The notes under the pieces are model-generated. The model ran no database searches and had not been told where the DNA came from. It worked only from the letters and a program-made list of their open reading frames with translations. Shown here piece by piece: positions 15,301 through 22,582 of a stretch of DNA of 22,839 nucleotides (within the stretch, counting starts at the first letter, position 1; every line of letters starts with the position of its first letter). Both the position numbers and the translations under genes were made by a program. Source of the DNA: Fluviicola sp. (GTDB lineage Bacteria; Bacteroidota; Bacteroidia; Flavobacteriales_D; Crocinitomicaceae); assembly GCF_030151805.1 (NCBI RefSeq), contig NZ_JASLCN010000289.1, positions 1 to 22,839 of the forward strand, written 5' to 3'.

Positions 15301-16212
15301 ATGTTTTTGAAGTATAGCTTTTTTTTCATCCTGTTTTTTTCAGTAAGCAGTGCATCAGCACAATTGTTGGAAAATTCAAAAGGTGCCGCTTTGACGGAAA
15401 TTCCCTTTTTCAATACGAAATTCGTAAAAGGGACTAAAATCAAGGAAATTCGCGGAACGTTTACCTTCAAAAAACAAGGTGATATCATGCGTGAATCGAA
15501 TTACGTATACGTGTTCGATTTTGATACACTTGGAAACCTGGTTCGGCATTACCAAACGTCAAAAGGAGATTCCGGAACCGACACAACGGTGCGTTTTTAT
15601 GATTACACGCAGGATGGACGATTGGTAAGAAAACGAATCAGTCAAAAGAAAGGATTCCTGTCAACGTATTATTCGTACAATTCCGACGGCCAGGTTGTCA
15701 AAGAAGAAGTGTACCGCGATATTGATACGATGCACAGTCTTCTGAATCCGTTTATCGAGCGCAGTATGCTTTGGAATACGGAAACAATGGATTACCAGGT
15801 GTACGAAGGTCAGTACAAAAAGAAAGTCTTCAACAGTTACGGAAATCAATACCTGGAAATGACCCGCTATATGGATAGCCTGGGTTATCTGGCACGTGAG
15901 GAAGAATTGTTTACGATCACGCGAAATAAGATCACTACGAAATACAAGTATTCGGATAAAGGCTGGATCGAAAGCGTTGCGACTTATAAGAATACGGACC
16001 CTGTTCCCACTTCAGAATCGCGTTTCACTTACGATGCTTTCGGAAATCTCCAATCAAAACTGATTTATAAAGACGGCGTATTCGTAACGGAATACCAAAT
16101 TGTTTACAGCGGATTGACCGGTTTGATTTACTCCATTATCATTCGGGAAGTCAGCACCAATTTCATGTCAATAATCCGTTTCAAAGAACCGACTTTCTGG
16201 GATAAGCCTTAA
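15301..16212 (+). CDS. Secreted protein with YD-like repeats
   Basis: The product is 303 residues from the ATG at 15301. I prefer this to the in-frame ATG at 15271 (313 residues) because it gives a compact signal peptide: MFLK, a Phe-rich hydrophobic core, then SVSSASAQ with likely cleavage after Ala. The mature part contains several diverged motifs of the form Y-x-Y-(T/N/S)-x-(D/K)-G-x-(L/V/I), such as YDYTQDGRLVRKR, YSYNSDGQVVKEE, YKYSDKGWIES and FTYDAFGNLQSKL. These resemble single YD/RHS repeats, as found in many uncharacterised exported Bacteroidetes proteins. There is no toxin or RHS core domain. It lies 61 bases after nuoN and nine bases before the next gene, so it is probably co-transcribed with that gene. 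The function is unknown. Confidence 0.7.
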   Translation: MFLKYSFFFILFFSVSSASAQLLENSKGAALTEIPFFNTKFVKGTKIKEIRGTFTFKKQGDIMRESNYVYVFDFDTLGNLVRHYQTSKGDSGTDTTVRFYDYTQDGRLVRKRISQKKGFLSTYYSYNSDGQVVKEEVYRDIDTMHSLLNPFIERSMLWNTETMDYQVYEGQYKKKVFNSYGNQYLEMTRYMDSLGYLAREEELFTITRNKITTKYKYSDKGWIESVATYKNTDPVPTSESRFTYDAFGNLQSKLIYKDGVFVTEYQIVYSGLTGLIYSIIIREVSTNFMSIIRFKEPTFWDKP

Positions 16213-16221
16213 CTTCGGAAC

Positions 16222-17985
16222 ATGGTTCAACAGTTCAAACAGTACTACCGCACGATTTTACTGGCTTTCGGGTTCATATTGGTCGGAGTTTTGGTATTGA
16301 AATGGCAGGGGAAACAGTGGCGCAATGAAGTCATTAACTCAGATGGAAAAGGCTATTACTACTTTTTGCCCGCACTTTTCCAGGGAGAAAAAGATTATCG
16401 AAAAACCTTAAAGCAAGAAGAGGAGGTGATGGGAAAACCTCCCCAAAATTACATTCTAAAAACCGAAGAAGGAAAGTTCGTCAACAAATGCTATCCGGGA
16501 GTTGCGTTACTGCAGACACCTTCGTTTTTATTGGCGTGTGGAGTAGATTTCGTGCTGGGAAATCCCTTTCACGGATATTCTGACACACATTTGTATTTCT
16601 TTTTCTGGACGAATGTTTTGCTGCTGTTTTTAGGAGTTTTGTTGTTGAAAACCAATCTTTCAACGTATTTCGGACAAAAACGCTTTACCTGGTTGATTGC
16701 TTTATTGACGGTATTTGCAACGAATATCGGCTACCAGGCCTTTTTCTACCCGGCATTATCGCATCAATACACATTCTTCCTGGTAAATGTCTGGATTTAC
16801 TGTTTCCTGAAATGGAAAAATACGGAAAAAACTTCTGTCTTGTTTTGGTTTGCATTGGTGAGCGGTTTGTTGTTCTTAGTGCGCCCGACGAATTTGTTGT
16901 TCTTTCTGATCCTTCCCTTCCTGGCAGGAAACCGGAATACCCTGAAAGCACTTTTTTCAGATTTGTTTGTGCTTAGAAACGGAAAATTACTGAAAGCATT
17001 GTTTGTGTTTTTACTTCCGATTGCGATTCTTCCAGCTTTGACTTACTGGCAAACAGGTCATTTATTTTATTGGTCTTACCAGGGTGAAGGATTCATCTTT
17101 AACGGCTCGCATTGGGCAGATACCTGGTTCAGTTATCGCTGCGGAATTTTGATTCATACACCTTTGGTAGCTTTGGGACTGATCGGTGCAATCGTGTTCT
17201 GGAAGAAAGAACGTTTTGCCATTTCAATGATTTCTCTTGCACTGGCATGCATTACTTTTATTCTTTCGTCCTGGTGGTGTTGGGATTATCAATTGTTCTT
17301 CGGACACCGTGGTTTTACGGAATACCAGGTCATTACGGCATTTTTGCTGATGTATTTTGTTCAGCTTTTTAAGCGCGCGTTTTGGATGTATGTTCTTTTA
17401 GCGATTCCTGTTTTGTATCTGTCAATTCGTACTTTTCAGAAAATCAGCGGGATTTACCCGGTTCAAAAATTTACGGCAACGACCTTTTGGAAGAGCTTGT
17501 TTGACGTTGATTCCGGAACGAAGGAAAAGTACGTGGTTCTGACGAACTGCCAGCCATATGGAAAAATTCTCGCTGAATATGATCTGATGAAAGGCAAAAC
17601 AACCTACCGGAAAGTAGGATTGGGTGCTGATCCGTGGACAGAATTGACTTTTGAGATTCCGGCCGAATACAAACAGTGCCGCTTTTACCTGGAAGTGCAT
17701 GCAAACAAACGATTGTTGAATGGAACGGAAGATTGGAAGGGAATTTCGATCATTTTTTCGGGAAGTTCAAATTCAGGACAGCAGACACATTACGGTGGAG
17801 CCCCGTTCTATAATTATTACCGGGAAGGAAAAGAGAAATGGGCCGGATTTGATCTCGCAGAAGAATACAATCCCTCAGACGACGGGACGGAAAAAATCAG
17901 TGTTTTCATTTGGAATCCGGAGAATAAGCAGTTCGAAATGGATGATTTCCGTGCAACCATCAAAGCAATAACAAGTAAGAAATAG
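16222..17985 (+). CDS. Polytopic membrane protein, GT-C glycosyltransferase-like
   Basis: This 587-residue protein has one N-terminal helix (about 11-28), then a loop with INSDGKGYYYFLPALFQG (D41), then about eight to ten further helices up to about residue 405. An acidic residue in the first large loop is the usual catalytic mark of lipid-phosphosugar-dependent GT-C transferases (PMT/ArnT-like). The C-terminal part (about 420-587) is soluble, beta-rich and may be a sugar-binding-like sandwich; it contains CRFYLEVHANKRLL and ISVFIWNPENKQFEMDDF. This assignment rests on topology and the loop motif, not on a clear family signature. It converges on a GT2 gene at 18297-19022 that could make its lipid-linked donor. 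An uncharacterised membrane protein of another kind remains possible. Confidence 0.55.
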   Translation: MVQQFKQYYRTILLAFGFILVGVLVLKWQGKQWRNEVINSDGKGYYYFLPALFQGEKDYRKTLKQEEEVMGKPPQNYILKTEEGKFVNKCYPGVALLQTPSFLLACGVDFVLGNPFHGYSDTHLYFFFWTNVLLLFLGVLLLKTNLSTYFGQKRFTWLIALLTVFATNIGYQAFFYPALSHQYTFFLVNVWIYCFLKWKNTEKTSVLFWFALVSGLLFLVRPTNLLFFLILPFLAGNRNTLKALFSDLFVLRNGKLLKALFVFLLPIAILPALTYWQTGHLFYWSYQGEGFIFNGSHWADTWFSYRCGILIHTPLVALGLIGAIVFWKKERFAISMISLALACITFILSSWWCWDYQLFFGHRGFTEYQVITAFLLMYFVQLFKRAFWMYVLLAIPVLYLSIRTFQKISGIYPVQKFTATTFWKSLFDVDSGTKEKYVVLTNCQPYGKILAEYDLMKGKTTYRKVGLGADPWTELTFEIPAEYKQCRFYLEVHANKRLLNGTEDWKGISIIFSGSSNSGQQTHYGGAPFYNYYREGKEKWAGFDLAEEYNPSDDGTEKISVFIWNPENKQFEMDDFRATIKAITSKK

Positions 17986-18296
17986 ATTTGACACTAATTT
18001 TTGAAAGACCTTTGCGCCCTTTGCTTCTCTGCGTTTCATAAAATTGGTTTTTCAACCACGGGATTTTATACAAATAAGGAGTTTTTTTCCCGCAAATGCA
18101 CAAATGTCTGGTGGCGCTTACCAGTCGCCACGATTTGTCACTAACTTCATTATTCTCCTAATCTTTAAACGCAAAGTCTTAACTGATCTTTAGTTTGTAT
18201 TAGTATCTATGTAAAACCTGTCCCGACCATTCGGAATCCGCGAAAACTGCGTGAGAAAATTTGAATACGTTGCTTTAGGATAAATCTTCCTAAGAT
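17986..18296. other. 311-bp convergent intergenic region with repeat-like motifs
   Basis: No gene fits here. The left part, about 18008-18038, reads CTTTGCGCCCTTTGCTTCTC and then TGCGTTTCATA, a run of TTTGC-type words that resembles low-complexity repeats seen between genes in many Bacteroidetes (from memory). The words GCAAATGCACAAATG (18092-18106) and AAACGCAAAG (around 18167-18176) are related in sense or antisense; CGCAAAG is the reverse complement of CTTTGCG. A structured hairpin lies at 18101-18137, and an 8-bp stem TAAATCTT (18281-18288) with AAGATTTA (18292-18299) overlaps the stop codon of the GT2 gene. No T-tract terminator is evident. Confidence 0.5.
18101..18137. repeat. Structured hairpin with two competing folds
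   Basis: GTGGCG (18111-18116) pairs with CGCCAC (18126-18131), extended outward after a bulge by CAAAT (18101-18105) with ATTTG (18133-18137). A mutually exclusive inner fold pairs CTGGT (18108-18112) with ACCAG (18120-18124). It lies between two converging genes but lacks a T tract on either strand, so it is more likely a dispersed palindromic element than an ordinary terminator. Confidence 0.45.
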
Positions 18297-19022
18297 TTAC
18301 TTCCCGATCCGGTAGCGCACAATGCAATAAATCACCTTCACGCCGTCTTTCCAGGAAATTTTTTTTCCTTCTTCCTTGTTTCTGGCGATATACGTAATCG
18401 GAACTTCATGAATACTCAGGGACTTGACTTTCGAAAGCTTCATGGTTACTTCCGGCTCGAAACCAAAACGTTTTTCCTTCAGTTTCAGGGACTTTAATAC
18501 ATCTGCAGGAACCATTTTATAGCAAGTCATCATATCGGTCAACCGGTAGCCCGAAAACATGTTAGAAAGCTTCGTTAAGAAACCGTTCCCCATAATGTGC
18601 CAGATGAAATTGGTTTTTGAATGTTTGTCTTCCAAAAAACGTGATCCGTAAACAATCTGATTCGGAGCTTTTAAATACAAGGCCAATAGCAGGTTGATTT
18701 CTTCCGGAACCAATTCCAGGTCGGCATCCTGGATAACAATGATGTTTCCTGTTGCCAGTTCGATTCCTTTGTGGATTGCAGCACCTTTTCCCTGGTTCAC
18801 AGGTTGCGAAAAGAAAACTACCGGTGAATCCGGATTTTTCTGCGTGTATTCCTGAAGGAGTTGAGCGGTTTTGTCCTTTGAATGATCATCAATGACAATG
18901 ATTTCTTTCCCGGTATGATGAACGAGTTGAATTTTTTCTAAAAGTTCGATGACACTTAAAATGGTCTTCTCCTCATTGTATGCCGGAACGATAATAGAAA
19001 GTTTATTGATTTCATTGGACAT
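18297..19022 (-). CDS. Family 2 glycosyltransferase, polyprenyl-phosphate sugar synthase type
   Basis: The 241-residue protein has the GT-A fold motifs of DPM1/dolichyl-phosphate-glucose-synthase-like GT2 enzymes: LSIIVPAYNEEKTI (8-21), the nucleotide-binding IIVIDDHSKDKT (41-52), GKGAAIHKGI, the metal-binding QDADLEL (DxD at 99-101), and YGSRF. It lacks the C-terminal membrane helices of some relatives. Such enzymes transfer a sugar from a nucleotide to a polyprenyl phosphate at the cytoplasmic face; the exact sugar cannot be told. I chose the ATG at 19022. A longer frame to 19091 would run through the terminator of the upstream gene. The stop codon is overlapped by a short hairpin (18281-18299). 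Confidence 0.85.
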   Translation of the reverse strand: MSNEINKLSIIVPAYNEEKTILSVIELLEKIQLVHHTGKEIIVIDDHSKDKTAQLLQEYTQKNPDSPVVFFSQPVNQGKGAAIHKGIELATGNIIVIQDADLELVPEEINLLLALYLKAPNQIVYGSRFLEDKHSKTNFIWHIMGNGFLTKLSNMFSGYRLTDMMTCYKMVPADVLKSLKLKEKRFGFEPEVTMKLSKVKSLSIHEVPITYIARNKEEGKKISWKDGVKVIYCIVRYRIGK

Positions 19023-19067
19023 GAAACGAAAGTAGCTAAAATCCTGAAAACAGAAGTGAACGGATAC

Positions 19068-19113
19068 AAAAAATCCCCGGTCATTGAGCAAAGTCGAAAT
19101 GCCGGGGATTTTT
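19068..19113 (-). terminator. Strong intrinsic terminator, potentially bidirectional
   Basis: AAATCCCCGG (19071-19080) and CCGGGGATTT (19102-19111) form a perfect GC-rich stem of at least 10 bp around a 21-base loop. On the minus strand it is followed by T6 (complement of 19068-19073), fitting the end of the MORN-like gene whose stop is at 19131. On the plus strand it is followed by TTT, so it could act in both directions. It separates the MORN-like gene from the GT2 gene. Confidence 0.85.
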
Positions 19114-19130
19114 AGCTCTTCATTTATATT

Positions 19131-20009
19131 TTATAACTGTCCGTCGGAATGATAGACACCACCTTTGTAAACTTTTACTTTCAGAAGGATTCCGTCGTTG
19201 TCATAGACATATACTTTTCCATCCCACAAAACTCCACCTTTGAATTCACCGTCCTGCCAGATTTCGCCGTCGTTATTATAGACTTTGTTGTAACCGTTCG
19301 GAGCCCATTTGACACCCTGGGTTTTCGGTGTTCCGGCTATGGCTGGTGCTTTTTCTTTGGATTGTCCCGGATCTTTTACATTCACCATCGGATTTACAGG
19401 ATCTTTTGTCTCTGATTTCGTTTGGTTTCCGGTTCCGTCATAATAAGCGATTTCTTTGATGTCACCGTTTTCGTAATAACGAACTGCTTTTCCGGTAATG
19501 ACTCCGTTATTCGCATCGTATTCGTATTCCAACTGACCATTCGGATAGTAATAACGGATTTTTCCATTCTCTTTCCCGATTTCATTATAAAATCCCTGGT
19601 AAGAGATTTGTCCGTTTTCATATTTTCTAAGAAGAGAATCCTTGTAGATATTTTTCTCAAAAACTCCTTTTTCCTTGATTTGTCCGTTCGGCCAATAGCG
19701 GGTAAAATGCCCTTTCGGGCGATTGTTTTCGTAAGTTCCTTTCAAAGAAGGAGTTACACCGTCGTTGTGATATTTAATCCAAACACCTTCCTTGCGGTCA
19801 TCAATATATTTTCCTTCTTCGACCTTACCATTTGCAGGAATACCAGACTCGGGACGATCTTTACCGTAGTAAATCCACTTACCTTGCTTTCTTCCTTTCT
19901 CATCCGTAACATTTAACTTGCCATCTTGATCCGTGATAGGGGATGCCTTAACAGCAGTTAGTAGAGACAGGAATAAAACAATGAGTCCGACTTGTTTACA
20001 TTTCCACAT
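19131..20009 (-). CDS. Exported MORN-like (YwqK-type) repeat protein
   Basis: The 292-residue protein begins with a signal peptide (MWKCK, a hydrophobic core, cleavage near AVKA-SP at about residue 22). About six MORN_2/YwqK-like units follow between residues 40 and 200, recognisable as G-x-(W/Y)-x-x-Y-x-x-x-G and Y-x-(N/D)-G-x-(I/L), for example GKWIYYG, KYHNDG, RYWPNGQIKEKG, KYENGQISYQG, YYPNGQLEYE and YYENGDIKE. A Pro/Lys-rich linker (about 200-232) leads to a C-terminal segment with further DG turns (NNDGEIW, YDNDGILL). Despite the 'antitoxin YwqK' label such proteins often receive, the signal peptide argues against a cytoplasmic antitoxin; it is more likely a periplasmic or surface protein. 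The gene ends in a strong terminator. Confidence 0.75.
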   Translation of the reverse strand: MWKCKQVGLIVLFLSLLTAVKASPITDQDGKLNVTDEKGRKQGKWIYYGKDRPESGIPANGKVEEGKYIDDRKEGVWIKYHNDGVTPSLKGTYENNRPKGHFTRYWPNGQIKEKGVFEKNIYKDSLLRKYENGQISYQGFYNEIGKENGKIRYYYPNGQLEYEYDANNGVITGKAVRYYENGDIKEIAYYDGTGNQTKSETKDPVNPMVNVKDPGQSKEKAPAIAGTPKTQGVKWAPNGYNKVYNNDGEIWQDGEFKGGVLWDGKVYVYDNDGILLKVKVYKGGVYHSDGQL

Positions 20010-20143
20010 GTTTTGAATTAGTTTTGTAGCGCAATCTAAAGATAGAATTATTTTGTTATAGTTGCCTAAATACAGGCAAAATTTCGCTGAAGTGCTTTTT
20101 TTTTTCGATTAATAATGAATAGTTTAGAGAAAACTCACCTAAT
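20010..20143 (-). other. Gap between the MORN-like gene and tdh, with a weak candidate promoter
   Basis: On the minus strand, TATCTTTA (complement of 20037-20044) matches TAnnTTTG except for the last base and sits 27 bases before the MORN-like start; no TTG at the right distance supports it. A hairpin TTGCCT (20062-20067) with AGGCAA (20074-20079) lies just upstream of it and could be an operator. A T10 run lies at 20096-20105. No clear terminator for tdh is visible. Confidence 0.3.
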
Positions 20144-21076
20144 TTATAAGTTATTTAACATTTCACTAGTTGTTTTGTCTAAATCATAACGCTCTTTCCA
20201 TCCCCAATTTTCTCTGGCAGATGAATCGTCAATGGACGCCGGCCATGAATCTGCAATTGCCTGACGGAAGTCCGGCTGATAATCAATTGTAAATGAGGGG
20301 ACTACTTTTCGAATGCTCTCAAAAATTTGTTTCGGAGTAAAGCTCAGCGCTGAAAGATTGTAGCTGGAACGGATTTTCACTTGCTCTTTAGGAGCTTCCA
20401 TCAGTTCGATCGTTGCACGGATTGCATCGTCCATAAACATCATCGGAAGTGCCGTATCTTCTTTCAGGAAACACGTGAAATGCTCACCTGCTTTAGCTTT
20501 GTAGTAAATGTCTACGGCATAATCGGTTGTTCCACCGCCAGGAAGGCTTTTATAGGAAATCAATCCCGGATAACGGATGCTTCTGACGTCAACTCCGAAT
20601 TTATTGAAATAATATTCGCACCATCTTTCCCCGGCTTGTTTCGAAATTCCGTAAACCGTACTTGGTTCCATTACCGTATACTGAGGCGTGTTGAATCTTG
20701 GCGTGGTTGGACCGAAAACCGCAATGGAAGAAGGCCAGAATATTTTTGAAATATGCCCCTCCTTCGCCAGATCCAAAATAGTAAACAGGCTTTCCATATT
20801 TAATTTCCAGGCAAAATCAGGGTTTTTCTCTGCAGTTGCAGAAAGCAGGGCGGCCAGAAGATAAACATCCGTAAATTTCTGCTCTATAATATAAGAACGA
20901 ACCAGGTCTTTATTTAAAGCATCCAATTGGATGTAAGGTCCGTTGGAAAGATTTTCCGGGCATGCATCTTTCAGATCCGCGGCAACAACATGTTGAAAGC
21001 CGAATTTCTCACGAAGCGCAAGTACTAATTCCGTACCGATTTGTCCGCAAGAACCTAAAACCAAAATTTTTTTCAT
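20144..21076 (-). CDS. tdh: L-threonine 3-dehydrogenase, SDR (epimerase-like) type
   Basis: The enzyme oxidises L-threonine to 2-amino-3-oxobutyrate with NAD+, the first step of threonine breakdown to glycine and acetyl-CoA. The 310-residue protein is an extended short-chain dehydrogenase: GSCGQIG at 8-14 binds NAD, SSIAVFGP (116-123) supplies the catalytic Ser, and Tyr142/Lys146 lie in VYGISKQAGE. The segment SIRYPGLISYKSLPGGGTTDYAVDIY (given here as two adjoining pieces, SIRYPGLISY and KSLPGGGTTDYAVDIY) matches the flavobacterial SDR-type TDH as I remember it, distinguishing it from UDP-sugar epimerases. I chose the ATG at 21076; the longer frame to 21133 passes through the promoter. It is divergent from hmgA. 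Confidence 0.85.
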   Translation of the reverse strand: MKKILVLGSCGQIGTELVLALREKFGFQHVVAADLKDACPENLSNGPYIQLDALNKDLVRSYIIEQKFTDVYLLAALLSATAEKNPDFAWKLNMESLFTILDLAKEGHISKIFWPSSIAVFGPTTPRFNTPQYTVMEPSTVYGISKQAGERWCEYYFNKFGVDVRSIRYPGLISYKSLPGGGTTDYAVDIYYKAKAGEHFTCFLKEDTALPMMFMDDAIRATIELMEAPKEQVKIRSSYNLSALSFTPKQIFESIRKVVPSFTIDYQPDFRQAIADSWPASIDDSSARENWGWKERYDLDKTTSEMLNNL

Positions 21077-21095
21077 GGGGGGTGCAATTTGTGCG

Positions 21096-21103
21096 CAAAG
21101 ATA
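21096..21103 (-). promoter_or_regulatory. Candidate tdh promoter (-7 element)
   Basis: On the minus strand this reads TATCTTTG, an exact match to the Bacteroidetes -7 consensus TAnnTTTG, 19 bases before the tdh ATG. The predicted leader is about 12-15 bases. The region where the -33 TTG is expected reads TTTTATT, so that element is imperfect. Confidence 0.5.
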
Positions 21104-21163
21104 ATTTTTTTTCCTGCGAATAAAAGTTTTCACTTTCGGTTAAAAACTGACAATTCTCATTTT

Positions 21164-21219
21164 TTCCAACAACATTTGTCGGTATTTTTGCGTAACTTTC
21201 AGATACTATGTGGTTGGAA
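21164..21219 (+). promoter_or_regulatory. Candidate hmgA promoter flanked by an inverted repeat
   Basis: TATTTTTG (21183-21190) exactly matches the -7 consensus TAnnTTTG on the plus strand. It lies between the arms of an inverted repeat, TTCCAACAACAT (21164-21175) and ATGTGGTTGGAA (21208-21219), which match at 11 of 12 positions and are centred 44 bases apart, about four helical turns. Transcription would start near 21197, giving a leader of about 117 bases. A clear -33 TTG is not seen. The arrangement fits an operator pair spanning the promoter, or a control site for an activator. Confidence 0.4.
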
Positions 21220-21279
21220 TTGACGCTAAAACTAACGTGGTTGCTTATTCGCAAACCAGAATGATAACCAGTGTGGTTG
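21210..21279 (+). repeat. Three direct copies of GTGGTTG upstream of hmgA
   Basis: The 7-mer GTGGTTG occurs at 21210-21216, 21237-21243 and 21273-21279, all on the plus strand and all in the leader upstream of hmgA. The first copy is part of the right arm of the inverted repeat at 21208-21219; the left arm contains the related complement. Spacings are 27 and 36 bases. They could be binding sites for a regulator of tyrosine breakdown. Confidence 0.4.
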
Positions 21280-21313
21280 ATTTGTCGAACATTTAAAAAT
21301 AATTGAATAGAAC

Positions 21314-22468
21314 ATGCCTTTTTACTATAACCTGGGGAAGTTTCCCCCTAAAAGACATACACAATTCCGCAAAGAGTCGGGTGAGTTGTACTACGAGCAG
21401 TTGTTCGGTACGGAAGGATTTCATGGTTTTTCATCCTTGTTGTACCACGTGCATCGCCCAACGATGGTGAAGTCGGTGAAGACTTTCAAAGATCTGACTC
21501 CGGTTCCGGCGGTAAATAAAAATATCACTTCCCGCATGCTGAAGGGATTTAACGTAGCTCCGAAAGATGATTTTCTGGAATCGCGTGAAATTGTGCTTTT
21601 CAACAACGATTTGAATATTGCGCTGGCTGCTCCGAAAAAGTCTATGACAACTTATTTTTATAAGAATGCGGATGCAGACGAGGTGATTTTCATTCACGAA
21701 GGAAGCGGAAAACTGCGTACAATGATGGGAAATATTCCGTTCAGTTACGGAGATTACCTGGTTGTACCCCGGGGAATGATTTACCAGATGGAATTTGATA
21801 CGGAAAAGAACCGTTTGTTTATCGTAGAATCATTTTCGCCGATCTACACTCCGAGAAATTACCGCAATCATTTCGGGCAGTTGCTGGAGCATTCTCCGTT
21901 TTGTGAGCGTGATTTCAGAGGGCCTTCCGAGTTGGAAACACACGACGAATTGGGAACTTTCACCATCCTCATCAAGAAAGAGAATGTCTTGCACGAATTG
22001 CAATATGCTTCGCATCCTTTTGACGTTGTTGGCTGGGACGGATATAATTTCCCTTATGCGTTTTCAATTCACGATTTCGAACCGATTACAGGTCGCGTGC
22101 ATCAGCCGCCTCCCGTACATCAAACGTTTGAAGGACATAACTTCGTGATTTGTTCTTTCGTTCCGAGATTGTACGATTATCACCCGCTTTCGATTCCTGC
22201 TCCTTACAATCACAGTAACATTGATTCAGATGAATTGTTGTATTATGTGGACGGAGATTTTATGAGTCGAAATCACGTGGAGAAAGGATACATTTCCCTG
22301 CATCCGGGAGGAATTCCGCACGGACCGCATCCGGGAGCTTACGAACGAAGTATCGGACAAAAGGAAACAAAAGAATTGGCTGTGATGGTCGACACGTTTA
22401 AACCTTTAAAATTAACACAGGCTGCTATCGATATGGAAGACGATTCCTATGCGACAAGCTGGCTTTAG
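21314..22468 (+). CDS. hmgA: Homogentisate 1,2-dioxygenase
   Basis: The enzyme opens the ring of homogentisate to maleylacetoacetate, using Fe(II) and O2, in phenylalanine/tyrosine breakdown. The 384-residue cupin-fold protein has the family's N-terminal layout (GELYYEQLFGTEGFHGFSSL and YHVHRPT) and a central YGDYLVVPRGMIYQM cupin segment. The C-terminal active-site region has PYNHSNIDSDELLYY and HPGGIPHGPHPG. By comparison with the human enzyme, likely iron ligands are His300, Asp306 or Glu307, and His336. It is about 50-60 residues shorter than the human-type enzyme, which from memory is usual for Bacteroidetes. The next gene, for 4-hydroxyphenylpyruvate dioxygenase, makes its substrate. 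Confidence 0.93.
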   Translation: MPFYYNLGKFPPKRHTQFRKESGELYYEQLFGTEGFHGFSSLLYHVHRPTMVKSVKTFKDLTPVPAVNKNITSRMLKGFNVAPKDDFLESREIVLFNNDLNIALAAPKKSMTTYFYKNADADEVIFIHEGSGKLRTMMGNIPFSYGDYLVVPRGMIYQMEFDTEKNRLFIVESFSPIYTPRNYRNHFGQLLEHSPFCERDFRGPSELETHDELGTFTILIKKENVLHELQYASHPFDVVGWDGYNFPYAFSIHDFEPITGRVHQPPPVHQTFEGHNFVICSFVPRLYDYHPLSIPAPYNHSNIDSDELLYYVDGDFMSRNHVEKGYISLHPGGIPHGPHPGAYERSIGQKETKELAVMVDTFKPLKLTQAAIDMEDDSYATSWL

Positions 22469-22482
22469 AAGATAATTACGAA

Positions 22483-22553
22483 CCATTTCCCCCTTTGAAG
22501 GGGGACAAAGGGGGATGGCATTGTCACCCCTCTTGATCTCCCCTCAAGGGGAG
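22483..22553. repeat. G/C-tract double hairpin between hmgA and hppD
   Basis: CCAT (22483-22486), TT, CCCCCTTTG (22489-22497) pairs with CAAAGGGGG (22506-22514), ATGG (22515-22518), giving a 9-bp stem plus four more pairs across a two-base bulge. An alternative inner fold pairs CCCCCTT with AAGGGGG (22489-22504). A second hairpin, CTCCCCT (22538-22544) with AGGGGAG (22547-22553), follows. Neither has a T tract. From memory, 'CCCCCTTTGAAGGGGG...' tracts recur between genes in Bacteroidetes, so this looks like a dispersed intergenic element. Confidence 0.6.
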
Positions 22554-22582
22554 AAAGGATAAAACATTTAAAGAAAAATATT

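Noticed and set aside
19023..19091. N-terminal extension of the GT2 gene (start near 19091)
   Set aside because: The added codons run through the GC-rich terminator hairpin of the preceding gene; the GT2 core begins naturally at ATG 19022.
19131..20009. MORN-like gene as the antitoxin of a toxin-antitoxin pair
   Set aside because: It has a signal peptide and no small toxin-like partner next to it; the YwqK label is based on repeats only.
20096..20105. T10 run as a plus-strand terminator
   Set aside because: No plus-strand gene ends here and no stable hairpin directly precedes it.
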